The notes beneath the pieces were generated by a model that was not told the DNA's origin, ran no database searches, and was given only the letters and a program-made list of their open reading frames with translations. A DNA stretch of 64,000 nucleotides, from NCBI RefSeq assembly GCF_002358085.1, contig NZ_NTJD01000006.1, positions 62,001-126,000 on the forward strand. The letters are read 5' to 3'. Position 1 is the stretch's first letter; each line of letters begins with the position of its first letter. This stretch comes from Pseudothioclava arenosa (lineage in GTDB: Bacteria; Pseudomonadota; Alphaproteobacteria; Rhodobacterales; Rhodobacteraceae). Below are positions 57,870-64,000 of this stretch, one piece after another. The position numbers and the translations under genes are program-made.

Positions 57870-59012
57870 ATGTCGAGCCGCGCCGAAATCCGCCGCCCCA
57901 GCCATGCACTGCCGTTCTGGCTGTCGCTGGGGACGATTCCGCTGGCGGTGATCGAGGCGCGATTCGGCGGCTGGACGCTGCTGCTGCTGCCCAGCTACGC
58001 GTGGTGGATCGTGACGCTGCTCGACCAGGTGATCGGGCGCAACACCGACCAGCCCGACACCGAGACCCCCGAGAGTGATCTGTTCTGGTATCGGCTGATC
58101 ACGCTGATCTGGCTACCGATCCAAGTCGTGGTGATCTACGGCGTGATCGGCTATGCGACCCGCAGCACCCAGCTGAACACCGCCGAGCTTACTGGGCTGA
58201 TGTTCGGGGTTGGGGTGATCTCAGGGACGATCGGCATCGTCTATGCGCATGAGTTGATGCATCAGAAAACCCGGTTTGAGCATTGGCTCGCCGACCTGTT
58301 GCTGGCCAGCGTGCTCTATTCGCATTTCCGCACCGAGCATCTGCTGGTGCATCACCTCTGGGTCGGCACGCCGCGCGACACGGTCACCGCGCGCTACAAC
58401 GAAGGGTTTCACCGGTTCTTCTGGCGGGTTTTGCGCGATTGTCCGCGCTCGGCCTGGCGGGCAGAGCGGCTCAAGCTTGCGCGGGCCGGGCGGCCGGTCT
58501 GGCACCTCTCGAACCCGTTCTGGCGCTATGCCGGGCTGCAGGCGCTGGCGCTTGGTGCCGCTTTCTTGGTGGGCGGCTGGATGGGTCTGGGGCTGTTCGT
58601 GCTGCAAGCCATTTTTGCCGTCTGGCAGCTGGAGTTGACCAATTACGTCGAGCATTACGGGCTGACGCGCCGCCACAAAGGCGAGGGGCGCTATGAGCAT
58701 GTCATGCCGCGCCATTCCTGGAACGCCGATCATGCCGCCTCGAACTGGCTCCTGATCAACCTGCAGCGCCATTCCGACCACCATTACAAGCCCGACCGCC
58801 GCTTTCCGCTCTTGCAGACCTATTCCGCCGAAGAGGCACCGCAGCTGCCCTTCGGCTATCCGGCGATGACCGCGCTGGCGATGGTGCCCCCGCTCTGGCG
58901 GCGCCGGATGAACCCGCGCGTCCGCGCCTGGCGGCGCCGCTTCTATCCCGAGATCGAGGATTGGACCGCTTACAACCGCGGCACGACCGCGATGCCGCGC
59001 GGCTCGATGTAA
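57870..59012 (+). CDS. Membrane di-iron alkane 1-monooxygenase-like protein (AlkB hydroxylase type)
   Basis: 380 residues with about six membrane helices. All histidine motifs of the alkane hydroxylase AlkB family are visible: [41 protein letters not shown] and [15 protein letters not shown]. These nine-histidine clusters bind two irons in the fatty-acid-desaturase superfamily. Terminal hydroxylation of alkanes or related chains is the family reaction. No rubredoxin or rubredoxin reductase gene is nearby, so the substrate and electron supply are open. Confidence 0.88.
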   Translation: MSSRAEIRRPSHALPFWLSLGTIPLAVIEARFGGWTLLLLPSYAWWIVTLLDQVIGRNTDQPDTETPESDLFWYRLITLIWLPIQVVVIYGVIGYATRSTQLNTAELTGLMFGVGVISGTIGIVYAHELMHQKTRFEHWLADLLLASVLYSHFRTEHLLVHHLWVGTPRDTVTARYNEGFHRFFWRVLRDCPRSAWRAERLKLARAGRPVWHLSNPFWRYAGLQALALGAAFLVGGWMGLGLFVLQAIFAVWQLELTNYVEHYGLTRRHKGEGRYEHVMPRHSWNADHAASNWLLINLQRHSDHHYKPDRRFPLLQTYSAEEAPQLPFGYPAMTALAMVPPLWRRRMNPRVRAWRRRFYPEIEDWTAYNRGTTAMPRGSM

Positions 59013-59025
59013 CCCGTCGGATTTT

Positions 59026-59078
59026 GCGTATTTGCGCCAAGAAGAAGGGGCTGCCGTTTCTTCTTGGTCCAAATACGC
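59026..59078. repeat. Dispersed element, inverted pair (copy 9)
   Basis: GTATTTGCGCCAAGAAGAA (59028-59046) on the plus strand and GTATTTGGACCAAGAAGAA (59076-59058) on the minus strand face each other with an 11-base spacer, forming a hairpin of about 20 base pairs with two to three mismatches. It lies between the convergent stops of the alkane-hydroxylase-like gene and the DNA dealkylase alkB. Confidence 0.78.
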
Positions 59079-59088
59079 GAATCACCGC

Positions 59089-59766
59089 TCAGGTCACCAC
59101 GCGCAGCGTCAGGTTGATGCGCCCACCCTTCGGCATCAGCGGCGAGGTGCCCGGCGCGATCCGGTCGATGCCGTGATACAAGAGCCGCGCCGACCCGCCC
59201 ATCACCAGCACATCGCCCGAGCGCAGCCAGAGGCTTTGCGTCTTGCCACCGCGGGTTTCGTTACCGATGCGAAAGAGCCCGTCATCGCCAAGGCTGATCG
59301 AGACGACAGGCTGGGTGAAATCGGCCTCGTCGCGATCCTGATGCAGGCCCATCTTGGCGTCCTCGGCGTAGAAATTGACGAGACAGCAGTCCGGGTCGCG
59401 CGCGCTGCCCGAGACCGCGCGCCAGATCGCAAGCACCGAGGCAGGGATCGGCGGCCAGTCGCTGCCCGACGGGTGATGCTCGATGTAGCGGTAGCCGCGC
59501 CGGTCGGAATACCAGCCGAACCGCCCCGCCGAGGTCATCCGCACCCGCATCGGCTTGCCATAAGGCGTCATCGGCGAGAACAGCGGCGCGCGGGCGACCA
59601 GCGCGCGCAGATCCTCCAGCATCGCCGCCTGTTCCTTGGGCGAAAGCCAGCCGGGATAGTGGCGAAACCCGCGGATTTCCACCGGATCGGGGCGTTTCGG
59701 CGTGATCGGAGGCAATTCATCCATTTTGAAGCAATCTTCCGCCTGATCGGGTTCTTGCAGGGGCAT
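59089..59766 (-). CDS. alkB: DNA dealkylation dioxygenase AlkB (2-oxoglutarate/Fe)
   Basis: 225 residues. The iron ligands are HxD in [11 protein letters not shown] and the distal histidine in [12 protein letters not shown]. The 2-oxoglutarate-binding arginines are in [11 protein letters not shown] at the C-terminus. It repairs 1-methyladenine and 3-methylcytosine. ATG 59766 follows GGGAGGG. It is unrelated to the neighbouring alkane hydroxylase despite the shared name. Its first codons overlap the candidate dnaK promoter. Confidence 0.94.
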   Translation of the reverse strand: MPLQEPDQAEDCFKMDELPPITPKRPDPVEIRGFRHYPGWLSPKEQAAMLEDLRALVARAPLFSPMTPYGKPMRVRMTSAGRFGWYSDRRGYRYIEHHPSGSDWPPIPASVLAIWRAVSGSARDPDCCLVNFYAEDAKMGLHQDRDEADFTQPVVSISLGDDGLFRIGNETRGGKTQSLWLRSGDVLVMGGSARLLYHGIDRIAPGTSPLMPKGGRINLTLRVVT

Positions 59767-59782
59767 TTTACCCTCCCTATAT
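59754..59782 (+). promoter_or_regulatory. Candidate heat-shock (sigma-32/RpoH) promoter of dnaK
   Basis: A -35-like CTTGCAG (59754-59760), 12 bases of spacer and a -10-like CTCCCTATAT (59773-59782) resemble the sigma-32 consensus CTTGAA...CCCCATNT. It would leave a dnaK leader of roughly 115 bases. It overlaps the start of alkB on the other strand. It was placed by eye, so treat it as a candidate only. Confidence 0.4.
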
Positions 59783-59904
59783 ACGCCGGGAAGCCTTTGT
59801 CGGACAGGTTCCGCAGGGGCAGACAAAACCGAAACCACGGGATAGGGGCCGGGGGCCTTACAGGACCTGAGCTCCGCCATATCGCCGAAAGAAGAGGTAT
59901 ACAC

Positions 59905-61815
59905 ATGGGCAAAGTCATCGGGATCGACCTCGGGACCACCAACTCCTGCGTCGCCATCATGGATGGGTCGCAACCGCGCGTGATCGAGAACTCGGAGGGC
60001 GCACGCACGACTCCCTCGATCGTCGCCTTCACGGATAACGAGCGTCTTGTCGGCCAGCCCGCCAAGCGTCAGGCCGTCACCAACCCCACCAACACCGTTT
60101 TCGCCGTCAAGCGCCTGATCGGGCGCCGCACCACCGACGCCGAAGTCGAGAAGGACAAGAAACTTGTTCCCTACTCGATCGTCGATGGCGGCAATGGCGA
60201 TGCCTGGGTCGAGGTGAAGGGCGAGAAATACTCGCCCGCGCAGGTTTCGGCCGTGATCCTTCAGAAGATGAAGGAAACCGCTGAATCGTATCTGGGCGAA
60301 GAAGTGACGCAGGCCGTCATTACCGTCCCGGCGTATTTCAACGACGCCCAGCGTCAGGCCACCAAAGACGCGGGCAAGATCGCGGGCCTTGAGGTTCTGC
60401 GCATCATCAACGAGCCGACGGCCGCCGCGCTGGCCTATGGTCTCGACAAGAAAGAAACGAAAACCATCGCGGTCTATGACCTTGGCGGCGGTACGTTCGA
60501 CATCACCATCCTCGAAATCGACGATGGCCTGTTCGAAGTGAAATCGACCAACGGTGACACCTTCCTCGGCGGCGAAGACTTCGACATGCGCATCGTGAAC
60601 TACCTCGCCGAGGAGTTCAAAAAGGAGCATGGCGTCGACCTGACCAAGGACAAGATGGCGCTGCAGCGTCTGAAGGAAGCCGCAGAAAAGGCCAAGATCG
60701 AGCTGTCGAGCTCGTCGCAGACCGAAATCAACCAGCCCTTCATCTCGATGGGCAAGGACGGCACGCCGCTGCACATGGTCGTCAAGCTGACCCGTGCCAA
60801 GCTGGAAAGCCTTGTCGGCGACCTGATCAAGGCGTCGCTCAAACCCTGCGCGGCAGCGCTCAAGGATGCGGGCCTGTCGAAAGGCGACATCGACGAGGTC
60901 GTGCTGGTCGGAGGTATGACCCGCATGCCGAAAGTCATCGAAGAGGTCACCGCCTTCTTCGGCAAGGAACCCCACAAGGGCGTGAACCCCGATGAGGTCG
61001 TGGCGCTGGGTGCGGCCATTCAGGCCGGCGTGCTGCAGGGCGACGTGAAAGACGTCGTGCTGCTTGACGTGACGCCGCTGTCGCTCGGCATCGAGACGCT
61101 GGGTGGCGTGTTCACCCGCCTGATCGACCGCAACACCACGATCCCGACCAAGAAGTCGCAGATCTTCTCGACCGCCGAAGACAACCAGTCGGCTGTGACG
61201 ATCCGCGTCTTCCAGGGCGAGCGTGAGATGGCCGCCGACAACAAGCTCCTGGGCATGTTCAACCTCGAAGGCATCCCGCCGGCACCGCGCGGCCTGCCGC
61301 AGATCGAAGTGACCTTCGATATCGACGCGAACGGCATCGTCTCGGTTTCGGCCAAAGACAAGGCCACCGGCAAGGAACAGCAGATCACGATCCAGGCGTC
61401 CGGCGGTCTGTCGGATGACGAGATCGAGAAGATGGTCAAGGATGCCGAGGCCAATGCCGAGGCCGACAAGGTCCGCAAGGAACTGGTCGAAACCAAGAAC
61501 CAGGGCGAAAGCCTGCTGCACTCGACCCGCAAGTCGCTCGAAGAGCATGGCGACAAGGTCGATGCCTCGACCGTCGAAGTGATCGAACTGGCCACGAATG
61601 CCCTCGAAGAGGCGCTCAAGTCCGAAGATCCCGGCAAGATCAAAGGCGCGATCAGCAACCTGACCGATGCCGCGATGAAGCTGGGTGAGGCGATCTACAA
61701 GGCGCAGCAGGCCGCGGCCGGCGAAGCCGATGTGGACGAAGATGGCCCCCGCGGCGTGGATGACGATATCGTCGACGCCGATTTCGAGGACATGGGCGAA
61801 GACAAGCGCAAGTAA
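59905..61815 (+). CDS. dnaK: Molecular chaperone DnaK (Hsp70)
   Basis: 636 residues, normal for the family. The N-terminal ATPase domain shows [26 protein letters not shown] and [12 protein letters not shown]. The substrate-binding domain follows after the linker [20 protein letters not shown]. The tail ends [18 protein letters not shown] precedes ATG 59905. It is followed by a hairpin and dnaJ, the classic pair. Confidence 0.99.
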   Translation: MGKVIGIDLGTTNSCVAIMDGSQPRVIENSEGARTTPSIVAFTDNERLVGQPAKRQAVTNPTNTVFAVKRLIGRRTTDAEVEKDKKLVPYSIVDGGNGDAWVEVKGEKYSPAQVSAVILQKMKETAESYLGEEVTQAVITVPAYFNDAQRQATKDAGKIAGLEVLRIINEPTAAALAYGLDKKETKTIAVYDLGGGTFDITILEIDDGLFEVKSTNGDTFLGGEDFDMRIVNYLAEEFKKEHGVDLTKDKMALQRLKEAAEKAKIELSSSSQTEINQPFISMGKDGTPLHMVVKLTRAKLESLVGDLIKASLKPCAAALKDAGLSKGDIDEVVLVGGMTRMPKVIEEVTAFFGKEPHKGVNPDEVVALGAAIQAGVLQGDVKDVVLLDVTPLSLGIETLGGVFTRLIDRNTTIPTKKSQIFSTAEDNQSAVTIRVFQGEREMAADNKLLGMFNLEGIPPAPRGLPQIEVTFDIDANGIVSVSAKDKATGKEQQITIQASGGLSDDEIEKMVKDAEANAEADKVRKELVETKNQGESLLHSTRKSLEEHGDKVDASTVEVIELATNALEEALKSEDPGKIKGAISNLTDAAMKLGEAIYKAQQAAAGEADVDEDGPRGVDDDIVDADFEDMGEDKRK

Positions 61816-61832
61816 GCGCCGGAACTGAGGAG

Positions 61833-61855
61833 CGGGCCCCGGTGGGGCCCGTTCC
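61833..61855 (+). terminator. Hairpin between dnaK and dnaJ (partial terminator)
   Basis: A perfect 8-base stem CGGGCCCC/GGGGCCCG (61833-61840 with 61844-61851), GGT loop, then GTTCCC. The lack of a long T-run suggests a partial attenuator or an RNA-stability element, which would keep DnaJ below DnaK. Confidence 0.6.
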
Positions 61856-61884
61856 CGCGTTCCCCTCATTGGGGGTGCTGAACA

Positions 61885-63045
61885 ATGTCGAAACGGGATT
61901 ACTACGAGGTTCTGGGCGCTTCCAAAGGCGCCACGGCCGAAGAGCTGAAGAAAGCCTATCGCACCAAGGCGAAAGAGCTTCACCCCGACCGCAACAAGGA
62001 CAACCCGGACGCCGAGGCCCAGTTCAAGGAAGTGAACGAGGCCTATGACGTGCTGAAGGATGCCGAGAAAAAGGCCGCTTACGACCGCTTTGGTCATGCG
62101 GCCTTCGATGGCGGCATGGGCGGCGGCCCGCGTGGCGGCTACGGCGGTTACGGCGGCGGGCCCGGCCAGGGCGATTTTGCCTCGGCCTTCTCGGATGTCT
62201 TCGAAGACCTCTTTGGCGATTTCATGGGCGGTCGCGGCGGTGGCCCCCGCTCGCGCGCTCAACGCGGCGCAGACCTGCGCTACAACATGCGCATCACGCT
62301 CGAAGAGGCGTTCAAGGGCACGCAGAAGTCGATCACCGTGCCGGGCTCGAGCGCCTGCACCGCCTGCAATGGCACCGGCGCCGAAGGCGGGGCCGAGCCG
62401 CAGACCTGCCCGACCTGTTCGGGCATGGGCAAGGTGCGTGCGCAGAACGGCTTCTTCACCGTCGAGCGCACCTGTCCGACCTGCGGCGGCGCCGGTCAGG
62501 TCGTCAAGAACGCCTGCAAAGCCTGTCATGGCGCGGGCCGGATAGAGCAGGAACGCCAGCTGCAGATCAAGATCCCGCCCGGGGTCGAGACCGGCACGCG
62601 CATCCGCCATGCAGGCGAGGGCGAGGCCGGACTGCGCGGCGGGCCTTCGGGCGACCTCTATATCTTCATCGAGGTCAAGGAGCACGCGATCTTCCAGCGC
62701 GACGGCATGATGCTGCATTGCCGGGTGCCGGTTGCCATGGCCACCGCCGCCCTGGGTGGCGAGGTCGAGGTGCCGACGATCGACGGTGGTCGCTCACGCG
62801 TCAAAATCCCGGCGGGGGCGCAATCGGGTCGCCAGATGCGTCTGCGCGGCAAGGGTATGCCGGCGCTGCGCGGTGGCGGCACGGGCGACATGATCATCGA
62901 ACTGGCCGTGGAAACGCCGGTCAACCTGACGGCGAAGCAAAAAGAGCTGCTGCGCGAGTTCGAGAAGATCGAGGCGGAAAACAACCCCGAAGGCGCGAGC
63001 TTCTTCAAGAAGGTCAAGAAGTTCTGGGATGGAATGACGACCTGA
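61885..63045 (+). CDS. dnaJ: Co-chaperone DnaJ (Hsp40)
   Basis: 386 residues. The J domain (1-70) has the HPD motif in [11 protein letters not shown] Gly-rich region follows, then four zinc-binding CxxCxGxG repeats ([32 protein letters not shown]). The C-terminal substrate domain ends near 386. It stimulates DnaK ATPase. Confidence 0.98.
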   Translation: MSKRDYYEVLGASKGATAEELKKAYRTKAKELHPDRNKDNPDAEAQFKEVNEAYDVLKDAEKKAAYDRFGHAAFDGGMGGGPRGGYGGYGGGPGQGDFASAFSDVFEDLFGDFMGGRGGGPRSRAQRGADLRYNMRITLEEAFKGTQKSITVPGSSACTACNGTGAEGGAEPQTCPTCSGMGKVRAQNGFFTVERTCPTCGGAGQVVKNACKACHGAGRIEQERQLQIKIPPGVETGTRIRHAGEGEAGLRGGPSGDLYIFIEVKEHAIFQRDGMMLHCRVPVAMATAALGGEVEVPTIDGGRSRVKIPAGAQSGRQMRLRGKGMPALRGGGTGDMIIELAVETPVNLTAKQKELLREFEKIEAENNPEGASFFKKVKKFWDGMTT

Positions 63046-63046
63046 G

Positions 63047-63070
63047 AGGGCGCCTTCGGGCGCCCTTTTT
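63047..63070 (+). terminator. Terminator of dnaJ
   Basis: An 8-base perfect stem AGGGCGCC/GGCGCCCT (63047-63054 with 63059-63066) with a stable TTCG tetraloop and TTTTT. The dispersed repeat box starts at the next base. Confidence 0.95.
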
Positions 63071-63092
63071 GCGTATTTGGGCCAAGAAGAAG
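63071..63092 (+). repeat. Dispersed element box, copy 10
   Basis: GTATTTGGGCCAAGAAGAA (63073-63091) directly follows the dnaJ terminator, as copy 2 follows the purH hairpin. It lies 38 bases upstream of radC. Confidence 0.75.
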
Positions 63093-63130
63093 TTAACCCT
63101 TTTTTCACCCTGCTCCGGCAGGGTTTTTTC

Positions 63131-63901
63131 ATGACCCATCGCCTCGCCTCCGATCCGACGCTGCCGCTTTTTGGTGACCCCGACGAGGCGCGCGAGGCCG
63201 CGAGGCGGGTCGGGGCGGGGGCCAAGCTGCCCTCGTATATTGCCGATCATCGCGCCCGGCTGCGCGCGCGGTTCATGGAGGGCGGGGCGCAGGCCTTGCC
63301 CGATTACGAGCTGCTGGAGCTGGTTCTGTTTCGCGCCTTGCCGAGGCAGGACGTGAAGCCGCTCGCGCGGCGGCTGATCGACACGTTCGGGGATTTTGGC
63401 CGGGTGCTGTCGGCGCCAACCGCGCGGTTGATGCAGGTGACGGGCGTCGGTCCGGCGGTGGTGCAGGAACTCAAGATCGTCGAGGCGGCAGGGCAGCGGC
63501 TGGCGCGTTCCAAAGTGATCAACCGGCCGGTTCTGTCGTCCTGGCAGGCGCTGGTCGAGTATTGCCACGCGACGATGGCGCATCGCGAGACCGAGCAGTT
63601 TCGCGTGCTGTTCCTGGATCGACAGAACGTGCTGATTGCCGACGAAGAACAGGCGCGCGGCACGGTCGATCACGTGCCGGTCTATCCGCGTGAGGTGGTC
63701 AAGCGCGCGTTGGAGCTAAACGCAACCGCGCTGATCCTCGTTCACAACCACCCTTCGGGCGACCCGACGCCCTCCGAGGCGGATATCGCGATGACGCGGG
63801 CGGTCGAGGCGGCGGCGGCAGTTCTGGGGATCACGCTGCACGATCACCTGATCATCGGGCGCGGGCGCGAAGTGAGTTTTCGCGCGGCCGGTCACTTGTG
63901 A
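63131..63901 (+). CDS. radC: RadC family (UPF0758, JAB1/MPN metalloprotease-fold) protein
   Basis: 256 residues. The C-terminal JAMM motif is VHNHPSGDPTPSEAD, with an upstream E in ETEQFRVLFLD. The N-terminal HhH-like region VTGVGPAVVQELK precedes it. The family name implies DNA repair, but the radC phenotype was later disputed in E. coli, so the function is open. It is convergent with secA; a terminator separates them. Confidence 0.92.
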   Translation: MTHRLASDPTLPLFGDPDEAREAARRVGAGAKLPSYIADHRARLRARFMEGGAQALPDYELLELVLFRALPRQDVKPLARRLIDTFGDFGRVLSAPTARLMQVTGVGPAVVQELKIVEAAGQRLARSKVINRPVLSSWQALVEYCHATMAHRETEQFRVLFLDRQNVLIADEEQARGTVDHVPVYPREVVKRALELNATALILVHNHPSGDPTPSEADIAMTRAVEAAAAVLGITLHDHLIIGRGREVSFRAAGHL

Positions 63902-63912
63902 GCGAAAGCAAA

Positions 63913-63940
63913 ACGGGGCGGCATGGCCACCCCGTTCCGT
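63913..63940 (-). terminator. Terminator of secA (also serving radC)
   Basis: On the minus strand, stem ACGGGGTGGC/GCCGCCCCGT (63935-63926 with 63922-63913, one wobble) followed by TTTTGCTTT. It lies about 22 bases after the secA stop and just after radC. Confidence 0.85.
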
Positions 63941-63956
63941 TTTCTGATCGCGATGT

Positions 63957-64000
63957 TCAGAGCTTGCCGTGGCAGTGCTTGAACTTCTCGCCCGAGCCGC
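63957..64000 (-). CDS. secA: SecA preprotein translocase ATPase, C-terminal end only
   Basis: Only the last 13 residues and the stop are in the window: GSGEKFKHCHGKL. This is the end of the zinc-binding SEC-C motif that closes most SecA proteins (CxCGSGxKxKxCHG). Some other proteins carry SEC-C tails, so the call rests on this tail alone; the remainder lies beyond the right edge. Confidence 0.75.
   Translation of the reverse strand, partial: GSGEKFKHCHGKL

Noticed and set aside
57870-59766. An operon of two related AlkB proteins
   Set aside because: The two share only a name. One is a membrane di-iron hydroxylase, the other a soluble Fe/2-oxoglutarate DNA dealkylase, and they are convergent.
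59089-62718. Minus-strand frame of over 1,200 codons antisense to dnaK and dnaJ
   Set aside because: Only its last 225 codons (AlkB, start 59766) are a gene. The rest mirrors DnaK/DnaJ codons and has no ribosome site.

Overview
The window is chromosomal DNA from a GC-rich alphaproteobacterium, most likely a member of the Rhodobacterales (Rhodobacter/Paracoccus/Thioclava-like). Four things point there: the gene order (rbfA-truB-rpsO-pnp beside divergent dapB; rsmB-heparinase-purH-lspA-DUF3035-M16-M16; leuS-lptE-holA), a CenR-type response regulator, MKKVLFATTALV-type porins, and small families common in that order (DUF1674, DUF3035, DUF3576, DUF3775, DUF4170). Coding density is very high. The ends of the window cut pnp (left) and secA (right). 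I see no rRNA, tRNA, insertion sequence, prophage, CRISPR array or plasmid function. No gap exceeds 300 bases; the largest are 25610-25894 and 1713-1968.

Layout. 1-7.0 kb: RNA and translation genes on the minus strand (rbfA, a periplasmic glycosidase-like protein, truB, DUF1643, an RTX-repeat protein, rpsO, pnp), interrupted by an opposite-strand NYN/LOTUS-type gene between rpsO and pnp. 7.1-20.3 kb: a plus-strand series (dapB, rsmB, heparinase-like protein, purH, lspA, a lipoprotein, paired M16 peptidases, mutL, rmuC, DUF3775). 20.4-26.4 kb: cenR, ribA, an L,D-transpeptidase-fold protein, the PLP-binding YggS homologue, two tandem porins and a DUF3576 lipoprotein. 26.5-37.6 kb: leuS-lptE-holA-flavoprotein, an MFS transporter, a minus-strand pair (SelT/W/H-like protein and an SDR), then the adenine salvage pair ade-amn. 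37.7-49.4 kb: HU, EamA, DUF4202, nnrU, a lytic transglycosylase, two small unknowns, dapD, a LOG-family protein, rlmN, an IalB-family protein, a Rhizobium-type asparaginase, a TSUP permease and a CPBP protease. 49.5-64 kb: accD-folC, zapE, lipid A genes (waaA-like, lpxK), a DsbA-like protein, dciA, mutY, a membrane alkane-monooxygenase-like enzyme, the DNA dealkylase AlkB, dnaK-dnaJ, radC and the end of secA.

The genes fall into a few functional sets. One is translation and RNA maturation. A second is envelope building: LPS transport and lipid A, lipoprotein processing, peptidoglycan cleavage, porins, and the envelope regulator CenR. A third is genome maintenance (mutL, mutY, rmuC, holA, dciA, alkB, radC). 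A fourth is lysine/DAP, purine, folate, riboflavin and fatty-acid precursor synthesis.

The most interesting non-coding signal is a dispersed intergenic element. It consists of a short box resembling GTATTT...GAWGAA placed next to a GC-rich hairpin, with twelve boxes at ten loci. At one locus it has been read into the 3' end of a protein. Convergent gene pairs are also strikingly bimodal: they either share or abut stop codons, or are separated by a hairpin or this repeat. I did not find a convincing, wholly new defence, metabolic or mobile system here.
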